The notes under the pieces were generated by a model. It had not been told where the DNA came from. It searched no databases and was given only the letters and a program-made list of their open reading frames with translations. From positions 27,674,723 through 27,738,722 of the forward strand of contig CM075103.1 of the NCBI GenBank assembly GCA_037576195.1: DNA of 64,000 bases. Reading direction: 5' to 3'. The position numbers and the translations under genes were made by a program. This DNA comes from Phytoseiulus persimilis (taxonomy: Eukaryota > Arthropoda > Arachnida > Mesostigmata > Phytoseiidae). Shown here one piece after another: positions 37,858 to 53,394 of this stretch (positions are counted from its first letter, which is position 1; each line of letters opens with the position of its first letter).

Positions 37858-39124
37858 AGTCGAAGATATTGTTTCGCAGAGGAAACCCTGAATTTGTTTG
37901 AGTCGAGCAGTGAAGGCCGTGGAGCTTATAATCCTCGGGAGTAGGAGAAATTAGATTTATTTGAACCAGTTGTAAATCCAAGCCATGGAGGATAGTAGCC
38001 GGGTCCTGTGGAAGAGGATAGCGTGGGGCAGCCTCGATCACGGTGGGTCGTCTCTCGTTGTCTCGAATCCGCGTTCCAAAATAGGCTCATTGACGTGAAA
38101 TTTATCTGAGAGGTATCTCATGCGAATGATCATCATGCTCGGGCACAGAGCGGATGGAGAACGGGGTTTTTCAGAGAGAGAGAGAGAAGAACTTCGAGTT
38201 CGGGATTCATCTCCACAAAGTACACAGGAAACGTGTCGAATTCCACTCTATCACCGATTCGTATCGTTGTTCCCGAGTTCTCTGGAAGTGCGAGTCTTCG
38301 CCCCACCCTCGATCCGCGAAAAATCCCATTGAATGGGGAAGATCTAGTGAATTCATGGCCCCAGATGCCTGAACGAAGCAAAATATCATCAATCAGTGTT
38401 CGCCCTCGAGTTAACCTGCACTGATCGTAGAGCTTATAGATGAGAGCTTTTGCTCCGCCAAAATGGATTCAATTGACGAGATGTCGAACTTCGCTCGCAT
38501 AGAGACTGATCTGAAAGCGTAGCGCCGACTGCGTAGTTTTCGAGGATCGCAGCGATGAGCAAACTTGGAAGGCCGCAGAGGAAACAAGCTCCTCACATTG
38601 AAACTCGCATTGCCCATCAACAAAACGAACATCCATGTATCGAACAAGATTCAGGTTTCTCGGCTTGACGGTCCTCGTCCGAAGCCTATGACCAAGTTTC
38701 GAATAGCTTTTGGCGGCGGGGTCGAATGCATATCCTGCATTCAATTTCAAGTCGGAAGCCTAACGATCTTCTATATTATCAAATCGACTTGAAATACGTG
38801 GAGCCCGATCCAAGCTCGTGGTTCACTTGGCCAATGCTGGATAAAACTTCACCTGAACTCGGTTCAAAAGCAGCGGTTTAGATGTGATTCCGAAAGGGGG
38901 TTGCCTGCACTTTTCAGCAGATTCCAAACGCCGGCTCGTCTGTCGGCCTTACATCTACTGTCTTCTGTTCAAGAGGCTCGCCTGCACCGCGTGGCAGTGG
39001 GGCGAAAAGAGAAATGCGAAGTTTCTTTCCGCACGGCCGTCACTTCAGTTGCCCTCGCATTAGTGAAAGAACGTCTGGGACGAACTTTCTGCTCCACACG
39101 ATCGGGTCTCCCGTTGTGTTGAAC
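37858..39124. other. Intergenic stretch, nothing recognised
   Basis: No exon motif, repeat family or RNA gene was recognised. A short GA run lies near 38177. A minus-strand frame (38750-38469) is open but without known motifs. Confidence 0.4.
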
Positions 39125-41870
39125 ATGGATAAACTGCTAGCTGTCTCCCTGGTTCTTATTGGTAAGTTGGAATCGCCAATGGCGTCCCTTCACTCATTCA
39201 CTCGGAGATCTCCTCGATTCCAATCGGGTCTCCATCTGTGCCGAGCAAAGCGGACACTGAACCATGGCTTCAAGCAGCCTGGGTGAATTTCGGACCCTGA
39301 TATTGATTCCCGTCGGACTGATGAATCCAAACCGTATCTCATCACTTGAGCGACCATAGCAGTGGTAACCGCGGTGCAACCGGCATCTCCACCGCGCTGG
39401 TCTCATTGCGGTGGGACTCAACCACTTCCAGTGCTCCAGGATAACCTTCGCTGATGAAAGGGATCTGCAAATGGAGGGACGTGGCCAAGGCTGTTCGAGG
39501 CTGATTTTCCTTCGAGCTTTGCCAAGAGCGTGTCATCAACTCCCACGACCGTGACCCCATTCTCGGTTCGGTACATTTCATCGATTTAGGATAGAATGCC
39601 GTTCTTGGGATGCGCTGCCCGCTACCCACAGCCCCGCCCCCCGGCTGGGCGACCGAGAACGATGAGGAGTCTGGAAGTTTCTCGGAAATCCATTCTCGGC
39701 GTGTATCGTAGACTGTTATCGCTCAGCGTAGATTCAGGGGCTCGAAGCAAACAGCGCAACGGCATTCGTCGAATCAATTTCGCCGCAAATACCGAACCTG
39801 ATGCAACAGTTGTCAAGCGCGGTCAATGCCGCATCGAATGCGTGCATCAGCTCGACTTTTCGATTGTTTGTTATCTGCTCCCTGATTGAACTGATGCCGC
39901 TTCTTTGTCACAAAGCTCGATGTGGAGGAAATCTCGTCCAGATCAACGAGGAAATTTCTTTTACCTGATTCCGTTCTTTCGATCGATCCCTCAATCAGAT
40001 ATTCTCTCTTTCCATTCTTGCCACATGTTCTCTGACCACCCCAGTTGCCATGAGCGGTTGAGCGAGTTCCAAACCGGAAGCCAGAGTGGACTGAAACAAT
40101 CGATGTTTCGATTCTGGCTGCGGTCTGTGGAAATTCTCTGGGAAACGTAGATGAACTTCCCGAAGAATTCCGTATCGAGCCGCTCCGGTCTGTCCCATAT
40201 ACGCAAGCGTCATAATTTTTTAAACGCGCGTGCCGATGGGCAGAGCGAATGCGTGTCTCCTAGTAAAACGCGAAGACGAAAATATAGCGTCGCAGCAAGC
40301 ACTCCCTCCCTCCCAAGGTTGTGCGAATCATTGTGAAGTCGCGCGGAGCTACGATGGCTGGTGGGAAAGCCTGAAACAGAGCAGCAAACATGCTCACGTA
40401 GTTTGGTCGTTGTCTGCTGAAGAATTTGCTCACGACGATGACCTCTAACACTCCGTTGCTAAATTTGCCGTCAGGGGAAAACGTTGTCGTTGAAGGGTCA
40501 CTTCTGAGCTACATATTTGACCCCTAGATCACTGACGAATATGATGGGGATCCCGGAGGTCCGGGACCAAAGTCAACGATCGTGTGAGGGATTATCTCGC
40601 CTACAACCGGATCGTATGAATACGTTTTACTTTTTCAGGGCTAGCGAGGGCCTTTCCCCAAGGGGGGTCAGTGGAGTCATGCGACTCCCTGCTCCCGCGT
40701 CATATTCACACCGAGCCGCAAGGGCCCCGTGAATCCCCATACACCTTCATCGCGTCCGCCTCGACTTACTCGAAGGAGAAATCGGTTCACGGAATTCAGG
40801 GTGAGCAAGGCACTTCATCCTAGTTGGGATAGAGAAACGAAGATCTGGACCGAGTCGGCAGAAAAGCCAGAGCCAAGTCCGCTAACCAATACCCGATTCC
40901 GAGCCAAGGACACAAAATATGCGTTTTCGAAGCCTTCCGCCTTGTTGGATGAAACGTCTGAGTCAACAACGCCCATTCTCGCGCCTGGCCAACAGAAATC
41001 CACACTGTCTTTGGCCACATTCCAATTCGACCTCCATTCGAAGCAACAGTGGATTCGTAATGTGCTCGAAAAGCTCACCCTGGAATACCCTGTTTTCTGA
41101 GCCACGACAATTTCGCTGTTTTTATATTTTGAAAGTACTTCTCGTTGCCGCCCGATCTGTTCAAAATATTGATTACGGTGCCGCAATGCCATCTGTTCGC
41201 TCTGAAGCTCCAGAAAACCCCCGCTCTGAGTCATGCTTACCAGCATGCAGATTTGCTGCCGCCCTAGTATCGAAGTCGAAGCAGAGATTCCAACTAAACG
41301 ACGATTGTTGGATTCTGACTGTGCATTTCTTGGGGAACATTTCTTCTTTGTTCTGACCGATTTTCGACTTCGAATTCGCAATTCGGAGGGTGGAATCATG
41401 GAATCGCGTTGACTTGCCAATGAAAATATGCCGACCATAACTGACCACAGTTGAGATTGTGACAGTGATCGGCGGATACACTGTCTCGCATCGATCACAA
41501 GCTTCGAGTGGCGTTTGGGAGTGAGAGTTCAAGTATGACGTGTTTCTAGATGAGCTCACTTCTCATCAGAATTTCTTTCACAGTTGAGATTGCCGGGTCC
41601 ACTTTTAAGGGCTTTATGGTGGCTGCCATTGATCCCGACACTCACAAAAGGATCGGACGCTTCCAGGATGTCAAGGGAACCCAACCTCTCCCTTGCTCCG
41701 CAATTACTCATTCTGACGGTCAACTCAAGAAGCGAGTTAGCCTGCTATGGGTCCCTCCCATCGACATACCGAAGGGGAACGTAATCTTCATGGCGACCGT
41801 TGTGAAATCCTACAGCAACTACTACGCAAATCTGATCGCGGCAGTTCCCACCTATGGATCCCCCGCCTGA
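39125..41870 (+). CDS. Secreted Reeler-domain defense protein (three exons)
   Basis: Small secreted protein of the Reeler (reelin-like) family, the group that includes insect 'putative defense protein' and noduler-like immune proteins. Coding exons: 39125-39161, 40639-40800, 41584-41870, in phase, 162 codons (161 residues). Exon 1 gives a signal peptide (MDKLLAVSLVLIG). Exon 2 continues LARAFPQGGSVESCDSLLP, matching the family's FPxGAP..C..L.P start, and reaches SPYTF. Exon 3 carries FKGFMVAAID, a cysteine in QPLPC, the THSDGQLKKRVSLLW block and GNVIFMATVV, the usual end of the domain. Two cysteines are placed as in the family disulphide. The length matches single-Reeler defense proteins. Exon 2 was found by phase and motif; its donor GTGAGC is good. 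The immune role is inferred from relatives. Confidence 0.86.
39162..41583 (+). other. Introns of the Reeler gene
   Basis: Intron 1 runs 39162-40638 and intron 2 40801-41583. Intron 2 contains a 227-codon open frame on the minus strand that looks like chance. It also holds a near-copy of the true acceptor (CACAGTTGAGATTG) at 41446, 133 bases before the used one at 41579. Confidence 0.6.
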
Positions 41871-43299
41871 AGAATTGATTTTCGTCAGCTTCGGTCGATT
41901 TGAGATTTTGATTTTAATGTGTATTCGCGAGGGTTTCGAGCCTCGGTCGTCGGCAGAAGAAGGACACGTATTGATTCCGCTTGTACAGCTTTGAACAGTC
42001 TTGAAGGAAGACTGGTGTTAGGCCTAGTATTAAGGACCAAAGATCCACGAGCACCGAAAGTTCAAGGACCAATCACGGAGAGGGACCGTTTCAGCTTTTG
42101 GAGTACCTGATCGAAGCAGACGAACGCTCTGTTTGGTTCTCCGCACGGGAGAAAAGTCACAGTATTGCTGCAATTGACTCAAGACTCTGCGGAAGCTCTG
42201 AAATAAATCATACAAATGACCAGCGAACGAATGAGTCCTCATCCTTCTCGTGAAAATTGAGAGGTGACTTTAACGGCCCCCTGTCGTGAGAACGGTGACT
42301 GAATTAGTGTGACCAGACAACTCCTGAAGTTCACACAAACCAACGCAAGGATGCGGACGGATCTCTTCGAAGCGCTCGCCGACCGCTATCGGCAGTGTGA
42401 CGAATAGCAAATCAAAACCAAGCCGGAAGAGTGGTCACAACTTCCGGAGGAGCCTCTAAGTGGCGACAAAATGGCCCCAACTACGGCGAACTTCTCAGAT
42501 GACGGACTGGACAGATAGCGAACTTGACCCGGGAGGAGAGGAAGATCAAGAGGCTGGCTATCAGTGTAATTTTCCATCCGACAAGCGATACTCATCAACC
42601 CTCATAGGATTGATAATTTAATGGGTAGATAATGCTCGAAAGTGCGAGCTACACCGATCAGTTATCTATCCAAAACAGCTCATGAGGAGGAAAAGTCTAC
42701 GTCTGCGGGCTTTCAGGATGACTCCAAGCCAGCCCTCGATGTATGGTCATCTCGGCCCCAGATGTACATACAGACATCATCCAAGGGAATCGCAGTGACC
42801 GGCCACTTCCGGATCCCGCGCTGGACAGACTTCACCGAATTCCATAGCTCGATCATGGTCCTCGAAGGACCAGCAACATTCGTGCATGGACCGCAGCACT
42901 TCCTCAAGAGTAGACCCTGCACTCCCTAGTACGTAATAAGGCTGGAAGTACGGTCCGTATTCTAATGCAGAACGTACCGTATCTCCACATATAATACGGA
43001 CTGCATCGATGTCACGGCCCATACTGCATTCTGGCATCACGGACCGGATCATTAATGCGGACCGCATCGTTATAGCGGAAACTCATTCCTGAGATCCGAT
43101 CCCCGGACATCCCGGACGAGAACCCCAGCCGTCACCGCCGAGCCAGATCGGGCGCTTCAGTCGAGATCGAGATGACTCCTGATCACTCGAAATTCTCATC
43201 AGCGTTGGCCGAACCCGGCCTCTCTCCCGTGTTTCACTGAAGACTCATACGAATCAGTCGAAATAGCAACCATCAGGACAGCGAAACGACCGTTATGAC
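41871..43299. other. Intergenic stretch with a short palindrome cluster
   Basis: No coding exon recognised. Clustered odd palindromes stand out between about 42949 and 43067: TACGG-T-CCGTA (42949-42959) and ATGCGG-A-CCGCAT (43055-43067). A near direct repeat also runs through it (AATACGGACTGCATCG near 42992 and AATGCGGACCGCATCG near 43054). Confidence 0.4.
42949..43067. repeat. Cluster of odd palindromes around CGG-N-CCG
   Basis: Perfect 11- and 13-base odd palindromes at either end, with imperfect relatives (ACGTACCGTA, ACGGACCGG) between. The CGG-N-CCG core is repeated. It may be the inside of a small miniature transposon or a protein-binding array; no flanking target duplication was found. 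Confidence 0.4.
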
Positions 43300-44021
43300 T
43301 AGAGCTCCCGTATGACCGGACATGTCCTTTTCCGTCCGTTTGTCCGGTTTCCTTGAGCAACCGAGGAAATGTCCGGTTTTCAGGCTCACAGATCGAGTGG
43401 CCAACCATGACTTTGAATGAATTTCCCCATCGAAAAAATCGATGGGTTTCGGGCAACAGAGCGCGAATGATTCCGGGATTGTAAGGGGATGAGTGAAGAG
43501 CGGTTTTCCAGCAGCCGGAATATCGATCCTCGCTCTTTATCTGCGGAGCGATTGAGGTAATGCTCTCTGGCGGCCTCGTCGATATGAAACCCCCTGAGCC
43601 AGTGACTACACGCTGGGTACATTTCTGAGCACCGCATTCCACCCTCATGGAAATTTTGAGGAAATCAGATTGTTCGTCTCGAAGATGAAGCTCTCGCTGG
43701 AACCCCAAGTCGATGACCCGTTCCTTTTCCATGTACAAGAACCTTTTTTTCGGACAGGACACATAGCTTGTCACGATCGAACAGAAAGAGGCCCTTATCG
43801 ATACAGTTTATGCGGACCTACTTTTCGACGGATAGAAAGCCTGTGACGGTACCTAAATAGTCCGATGGAAGGGGTCCTCATTCAATTCTCTCAAATGCTC
43901 AATTTATCTAGAGAAAGTCCGAAATTTGCATGTCCGCCTCCTTGACTGGTTTCAGGCAAAATGTCCGCCGGACAAATGTCCGTTTTTCGCAGAAAAGATG
44001 TCCGGTCATATGGGAGCTCTA
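43300..44021. mobile_element. Non-autonomous hAT-like DNA transposon
   Basis: The ends are inverted repeats starting TAGAGCTCCC: left TAGAGCTCCCGTATGACC from 43300, right the same in reverse complement ending at 44021, identical over about 25 bases apart from one change. Flanks are GTTATGAC (43292-43299) and CTTATGAC (44022-44029), an 8-bp target duplication with one mismatch. An 8-bp duplication with a TAG-start end fits the hAT superfamily. Subterminal regions repeat TGTCCG/CGGACA many times (six or more), typical of transposase-binding motifs. No hAT transposase domain is seen in the 722-bp body, so it would need a helper element. Moderate age is suggested by the few changes between ends. 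Confidence 0.8.
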
Positions 44022-44788
44022 CTTATGACTTCTCGATCCGTCTCCCATCATCGGAAACGGATTTCATCGGTGCTATCCGTACGACAATTAAACAGCATCA
44101 GCCGATTTAGAATCATGACGAGCATTCGAATGGGGATTCAATGTTTATCGAAACCAATTCCGATCATTCTCCTCTACATGACTCGCCGCAACGATTTTTC
44201 TTCTGAATTGTACATTTGATTGAGTGTTTTTTGATGACATTCTTTCAACAAAGCTGATTTTGATGATTTTACACCGAGTACGAACCCGAGCTGCCGCGTT
44301 CCAGTTTGCTGTTGCCTGAACTCTCGGTCCCTCAGCAAATTACAAAAGATAGAAATATATATGCCCTTCACTTTGTCGTAATGCCTGAAGATTTGTCAGA
44401 CCCGATCACACGTACGTACAAACTTCCTTCCATGCATCCAAAAAATTTACACCAGTTTCCGCCAGCTCCTGCTTTCGTGTCATTCAGGTACGTGATCACT
44501 GTCATCAGATACGTATGTTGTGAAAAGCTCGATACAAAACTAGGTAGAGTTGCGTTGATCATTGAGAACTAGAATTGCCATATAGAAGAATATACTTCAA
44601 CGACTCGCTCACTGTCAATTGAACCGACAGATTCCGTCGTCAAACTAGAGTTTTCCATAAATTACCCGTCCTAGGTTCACTCCCTACGAATATACGCTAA
44701 TTTGCAGTCACTCAGTTCATTTGGACATTCACATGCATCCACTCCATCTGACCAGATTATATTCTAATGCTCGATTTGAACTAGGGTT
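44022..44788. other. Spacer between the hAT-like element and the 3' end of CDC7
   Basis: More AT-rich than its neighbours. It should contain the CDC7 3' untranslated region (minus strand), but no perfect AATAAA on that strand was noticed. No other feature recognised. Confidence 0.4.
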
Positions 44789-47694
<2,906 letters not shown>

Positions 47695-48488
47695 GTGACT
47701 TCCCAGCCCACTCAGAACACGAGATTGTGACTCTCGACCGGATTCGTCTCAACCAACCTGAGCAGTTGAGATGCCATTGCGGATTCCATGGTTCGGATCA
47801 AATTAATTTGGGAGAACGATCCAGCGGAGGTGTTTGATTGGTGCTGCTTTTTCAGCATTCGACCTCTGTATCCGTTATTGGTCGCTGGTCCATCTCCCAC
47901 AAACGAAGGGAAGGACGACACCGAAGCTGTGCGGGACAAGGCCTGCAAGGAGAACGAGAGGGAGTTATTGTTGGTGCTGTTCACCTCCTCGCAACCGGTG
48001 GGTAGCGTTTAACTGTCAGCTCACAACATCGACCAAAATCTGCGATTGCAAGCAAAGCTCCGCTCTGACATAATCCGTTTTACAAATTAGGGCTTCATAG
48101 GCACTGCTGTAAGCTCTACCGCGTAGGCTCCCACGTATAGATCCTACAAGCGTCTTCATTGGCTCAGAATGGGTATCGCGATTTCACCTCAGGCCGAGCG
48201 AGCTCGGACGAGTTCCACTCAGTTATCTGAGGGAAGTTTCCGCCCTAAAAGGCCCTGGATCCGAGCCAGAAACGCGCCAACCTTCCTTGCAACTCTGCTG
48301 ATCAAAACAAAAACACAAAACGGAAGACCCATGTCTGGAACCTGTGTGGCCAACTTGTTCGCGTCTGAGACAATACGCGATTAGAAACCACAGGAATTCC
48401 AGTTGCGAATGAAGCTGGTGTATGCTTGCCATTCTGGTGAAGTCCTAGATTAGAGTTGACGAAATTCGGGATCTGAGTTCAATCAAAC
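47695..48488. other. Region upstream of CDC7
   Basis: Should hold the CDC7 promoter and 5' untranslated region on the minus strand. A minus-strand frame directly upstream (47984-47712) is serine-rich and ends before the CDC7 ATG. It could be a 5' extension by splicing but looks like untranslated leader. No other feature recognised. Confidence 0.4.
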
Positions 48489-50530
48489 AGTTCTTTCATG
48501 GCGTGCCCCGCTGCCGCCGCAGCCGAAAGCTCCTTAAAAGTCGGATGTAATCAGCGGAAACGAGTCACAGCCGAACTCTCGTGTTTGCTTCCCGCCGCCG
48601 CCATGCCAGCTGTTGTTTTCCAAGTGCTCCGATCCCGGGCTTTTCGCCTCGACCCGCCCGTATGACCAATGTAATACCTCTCGATCGTTCGGATCGAGAG
48701 AGCGGGAACCTCGAATTAACAAGGCAGGGTTCTCGATCCGAAACCCGGTTCTCCGAGTCTTGGGTGTGCCCGAATATGAGAGAGAGCCAGTTTCTGGGAG
48801 CTTGAGTGCTCCCTCTCCCTCGCTAGGCTCTTCTGCAGCTTTTGTATTTTACGGATCTATTTATTGGGAGAGACTGGGGAGTGGGATCTGGCGGGACGTG
48901 TTGGACCAGTGGGGGAGTTCGAGTAGAGGAGGCAAGCGAGCGACGCTTTGGCCGGTGAGGACGGAGCTCCAACCGTCATCTAGGGTCTGATGGACAGGGC
49001 AATCAACTCCTTTATCGGCGGGCTCGAGCAACATTGGAGAACAGCTGCGGAACATTGAAGGATTGTGGAGTTCTCAGCGCAGCTTACTTTCCCAGCGTCA
49101 ACTGGACTAGACCGTTGATCTATCCATAAGCTCTCTGTCCAGAATGAGGGCTGCAACCTGTCACCCGAATGAAGCCCATCCTATCACTCAACGCCGCTGC
49201 CTCGCGCAACAAACGAGATCATTCAAGACCTCCGGTTTTGCTCGGAAAAATTATCACATACAAATGAATCACGCATCGCTGAGCGTGAACTTGTCAGGCG
49301 CTCACAACAACGAGTTCTCGCATCGCAAGCACCTGACACATCCTAGTTTTAATTGACATGCCGTCACTGTCGCGGGAAGGAACGGCCGGAGGGAGCTCCG
49401 GAATGTTTAGGCCTTGATGATGCTCTCAAAGAGGACCAAATCGACCGTGAAGCGCCTCCGAACAGCCCGGAGTATCAACAATCACTCGAGGAAACTCCTT
49501 CTGCCTATTCCGAAGAAAGAGTACACTAGGTGTGGGAACATGACCACAATTGATCCCTTCACGGCTGAATTCGCCAGCGCCAGGTTATATCGGAAACTCA
49601 AGTTTGATAGCGTTGGTATCCGATCATGGTTGGACATTCAGATCGCACACTTCATCGTCGTAGACCCGATTCCGACCTCGAGTGGAAGACGTCCACTCGG
49701 TGCTGTACGAGGGAGCAATCGACATCCTGCCCCTATTCTCGACGGCATACCGTGCGATGAGACCTTCTCCGCGGTGAGTGCCATCAAGATCATAGGACGT
49801 TGTTGGGTGTGTATATGGCAGCACATCACGTCTCAGGACGTTCAGCCGTGAGGAGCAGCTTTCGCGATCGAGCGACAAGCGGCTCGCTGCTGACGCTCGC
49901 ATTAACGGTGCAATAGAACATCAGAGGAACAACGCTCGGACTCGGGATCACCCCGAGATGGCCCTGGATGGTCAGAACCCTGATTTATCATTTTCCGTAA
50001 GCAAAATATCGAGCACCTACGCAAAAGTGATGCTGCTGTGTCGAATCACGAAAGAACGTTCGCTGATGACTCGGTTCTTCCTGTAGGGAGTCCCTGAAGG
50101 GATCGCCGAGAACGCGATCCAAAAGCTATCGAAGAGGATTAGGAACGTGGAACTCAGTCTTTGCGGTGTTTGAATGTGGTTCACTGAGGGAGGGGCGGAT
50201 AGGGGGCGGATAGGGGGCAAAATCTTATCTACCTCTGGGATTCGTCACGGATGCTCTAGTCCGAACCTGCGTTCTGGATGGAACTCAACAGGCAACCAAA
50301 GTCTAATCCGATGACGGTACAGAAAGAAAGGCTCTGAGAGGTCGGATGAGAACAAGGGATCTCGGTTGGGCGGTAGGGGAGAGCAAAATGTCTAAAACGA
50401 GGACGTGCCGGATGGAAACAGGGTATTCTCTCCTGCGGCCGGGCGCATCTGATTGAGCTCCCACATGCTGATGCTTGTGGCGGATGGCGTCAGGCTATGT
50501 GATTCTAATTTCAGTAGACCGACTTTGAAA
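48489..50530 (+). repeat. Degraded tandem copy of the glutamine synthetase locus
   Basis: Blocks in this interval align in order with the functional locus at about 53395-55500. Upstream region: CTGCCGCCGC and the following ~60 bases (48509 vs 53401). Near-promoter: CAGTTTCTGGGAGCTTGAG (48788 vs CAGTTTCTGAGGGTTCGAG at 53922). Coding: 49821 onward vs 54111 onward. C-terminal codons: 50243 vs 55146. 3' untranslated: GCTGATGCTTG and TGTGATT...TTTCAGT (near 50468 vs 55421). Since promoter, coding and 3' flank are all copied, this was a DNA duplication and not a processed transcript. About 600 extra bases sit before the coding part and about 500 coding bases are missing. Confidence 0.75.
49821..50287 (+). 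pseudogene. Glutamine synthetase pseudogene
   Basis: Decayed coding remnant of a second glutamine synthetase. It begins AGCACATCACGTCT, the same as the functional gene near codon 22, and passes through GAGCGACAAG and CGCTCGGACT (N-terminal beta-grasp part). It then jumps across a deletion of roughly 500 bases to AAAGTGATGCTG, CGGTTCTTCCTGTAGGGAGTC and GCGATCCAAAAGCT, and ends near GTCCGAACCTGCGTTCTGG. An in-frame TAG replaces a glutamine codon in the FLLQ stretch, and there are frameshifts. The active-site segment with NYDGSS and the glutamate motifs is gone, so it cannot be catalytic. It lies upstream of the intact gene in the same orientation. Confidence 0.78.
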
Positions 50531-53394
50531 GTCAAATCCTGTTTCAGCCGTGGCTCTGAGGAGCGCGAAACCGGCTTGAGAACTCAACATCCTCGTTGAA
50601 TAGTTCTGTTAGACAGAACAAGCAATCATCGAGACGTTTATCATGTGAAGAGCTCATTCGCGGAGCAGTATGAGTTGATGTTCCTCAATAACCAGATCAT
50701 TGCCAATATTCGTTCCGAGTCACCTGCGGAACCACCGGATAAATATTTGACAGCTGTGAATCAGGGGAACAAGTTCCCCGAAATGTGCCCTCCAGGCCTG
50801 CGACCTTGTTTTCATGGGATCCTCGTATCAGAACAAAATTTTACCCTGCATTTAACAACGGCAACATTTTGGAAATCGAACTTCGATCCGACTCCTCAAT
50901 GGTGTGTCTTGTAACAAGAGCTCAACGTGGTCGCCATTCATAGCCGAAGACCTCTCTCGTCGGAGAAATCGGCAGGTTGTCTCTCGTCCACTCTCAAACA
51001 GCGAAGCTCATCTCGGAAATGCACAGTCGGCCTTTTGTCACAAAGCCGCCTGTTGCGATTTGTGTTTGAATTTTTTCGCGGATGAAGCCTCGAGAAGATG
51101 GAATCTCTTTATGTCAGCAGCCTCAAATAGACCTCTGAATCGCCGCCACGAGGGTTTCCGACTGCCGAGCTCGCTCTGAGCAGGATCGCATTTCCTCCAC
51201 CCAACTCATACCGATGTTACACGGTGATCACGCGCAAGAGACGGATAAGCACATGTGTGCATGGAAGTCCGCAGGCGAACAGCTCTATTCGTTTTTACAC
51301 AGTAATTTCAACGAAGGGCCTAGAGCTCTCAGCGATTGTGTACTCGCCCAGGTTCTCGAAAACGAAAGGTTGTCGATTTTCCCACAAAATAGATTGGTTC
51401 CGGATAAACCTCTGCTCCACTCCGCAGGCCACGATTGATTAGCTCTCGAACCATTCCTACACCCACTCCTACACCTGACTGACACTCATTCTCGCTGACG
51501 GATGACTTCCATCGAAACTCTTCGCTGTGCTTGTTGGGAAGCTCAGAAAAAGCTGCAGTGACCGTATTCGCAACCACGGGGTCGAGGATCACGAGTGATA
51601 TTTTCTCCCTGACCTGTTTTGCTCATCTCAGAGCAATCATGTGGAATAGCACTTACCGATGCGCGGGAGATCCGACGTGGTTTCCCTCCCTGGAAGCGGG
51701 CCCAAGCCAAGCTCTCGGCTCACTGTCAGTTCTAAAATCGCTGGGACGAGTTGGAGGAATCACGAGACTTTTAAAACAGCTTGAGCACGCGTGCATTCCA
51801 ACAGTGATTAGAAACAGTACCCTCCATGTTCGTCTCTAAATTCGCGATTCGGCTCACAAATATGGAAATAGGGCCCAGATTTGCAGAAAATCGGATTTTC
51901 CTCTATCACACTTTTTTTGTAGTTTGAAGAACTCATCCGACAACAGCAGCGTAGTCCTGTCACGGCTCATGAAATGGAACACGCCTTATTCGCGCCAAAA
52001 TGCATTCGTACCTATGCGCTTCCTTGTGTTTTCTTTTTTAGAGCGGGAAAATGCGTATGCGGAACCCCAAGTAAATTAGATTCCCGCGGTTCCCTAGCCG
52101 TGGTTCCGAGACCGCTGCGATGCTCAACGACGGCGACCTCGAAATCACCGAAGGTTGGAATAGATTCGACATGCGATCAAACATCTTACCGGGAACTCAA
52201 GTCTCAAGTCTCAGGACTCAATCCGTCGGTATCTCTCGGCATCCTTTCCTATGTTCGAGAGCTTGACACCGTTCAGAGAGATGCACTCCCCCCCCCACGC
52301 CCTAGTGCACCATAGTACAGAGCTGTGATTTCGTCGAATAATAGCGTTGATTCCCAATCGCTCGAAAGCATTTCCGCCCCAGGCTGACCGCCACGATCGG
52401 TGAAAAAACCCTGGGTTGGTAGTATCACATGCTACCGCTTGTTTTGCGTGAAAACGTGGAGTATTTGCTGTGTGGTCCTCAAGGAGGTGAGTTGGGAACC
52501 GGTCATGATTCTTCTTTTGACCTCGATGGGGCGATGACAGGAGCAATCCATTGAAATTTCCGTCAGATATTTCGGTGACCCTGAGCATCCACCTCCCCGC
52601 GTTGCCTGAGCACCACTCAAGCTTCTCGGTCACGCCATTCCAATGTGGGCAGGGAATTGGAAATTTCTAACCGGAACTCTGAGATCTCCAGCACAAGATC
52701 AATGGCTCCCCACTATTCGAGCAGTAACCTCGTTGTTTGATCTGCGATCTTGTGTGTAGGCAGCTAAGCTTCGGGTTCTAATGGCCGCGAGATTTCATTT
52801 TTCCCTACTTATCGACTCGCTTCAATTTTGTCCCATGTGAGTTCACGTCCTAAGACCCTGACACTTGGAAGAAATTCACAGCACAGCGTCTGACATGCCC
52901 TTCGCATCCAACTTATCCTATAAAATCCCGAAGTTCGGCCAATTTTCGGGTTGAAAATGATAGATTGAATAACCTGGGGGAGAAACGAGGGGCGGTCCAA
53001 GAGCAGTTCACATGGGAACCCCCTTTCCTGGACAATTGATCCCGTTTCCGCGTTTCTCCGCATCCAACAAAAACGGTTATTCATGCTGATTTCGGAGCTT
53101 TCCGAGTGGGTGCACATATCGGCCTCGGACTCAATCTCAAATTGCTCGAGTGAATGCCGAAATTGGATGAGGGCTTCTCCCGCGAATTCGCGACCCTTTC
53201 GGAAAAATCGAAGCGTTTCCAGTTCATCACGAGCATAGTCCGAAGATGAACCGGAGCTCCAATCTTCGTTACATAAATGACGAAGTACTAGCAGAGTGCA
53301 CCAAAGCCACAGGGAACGACGTTTTCACGTCAAAAATTCCGTACCAAGCTCTGATTCCTCATTGTAAGATCTATCGGGCAGTTCTCTCCCGGCA
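50531..53394. other. Spacer between the two glutamine synthetase copies
   Basis: No conserved exon recognised on either strand. A poly-C run lies near 52288. Frames such as 50645-50914 (plus) and 52633-52211 (minus) have no known motifs. This interval would have been the junction of the tandem duplication, and no repeat marking the breakpoint was found. Confidence 0.4.

Noticed and set aside
40815-41498. 227-codon minus-strand open frame
   Set aside because: Falls inside intron 2 of the Reeler gene, has no family motifs and starts at a non-ATG codon or low-complexity stretch; taken as chance.
43199-43774. 191-codon minus-strand frame across the hAT-like element
   Set aside because: Crosses the transposon border into flanking DNA and lacks transposase motifs.
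49414-49851. 145-codon plus-strand frame before the glutamine synthetase pseudogene
   Set aside because: Its end overlaps the pseudogene out of frame, and the rest lies in the extra sequence inserted in the degraded copy; no motif seen.
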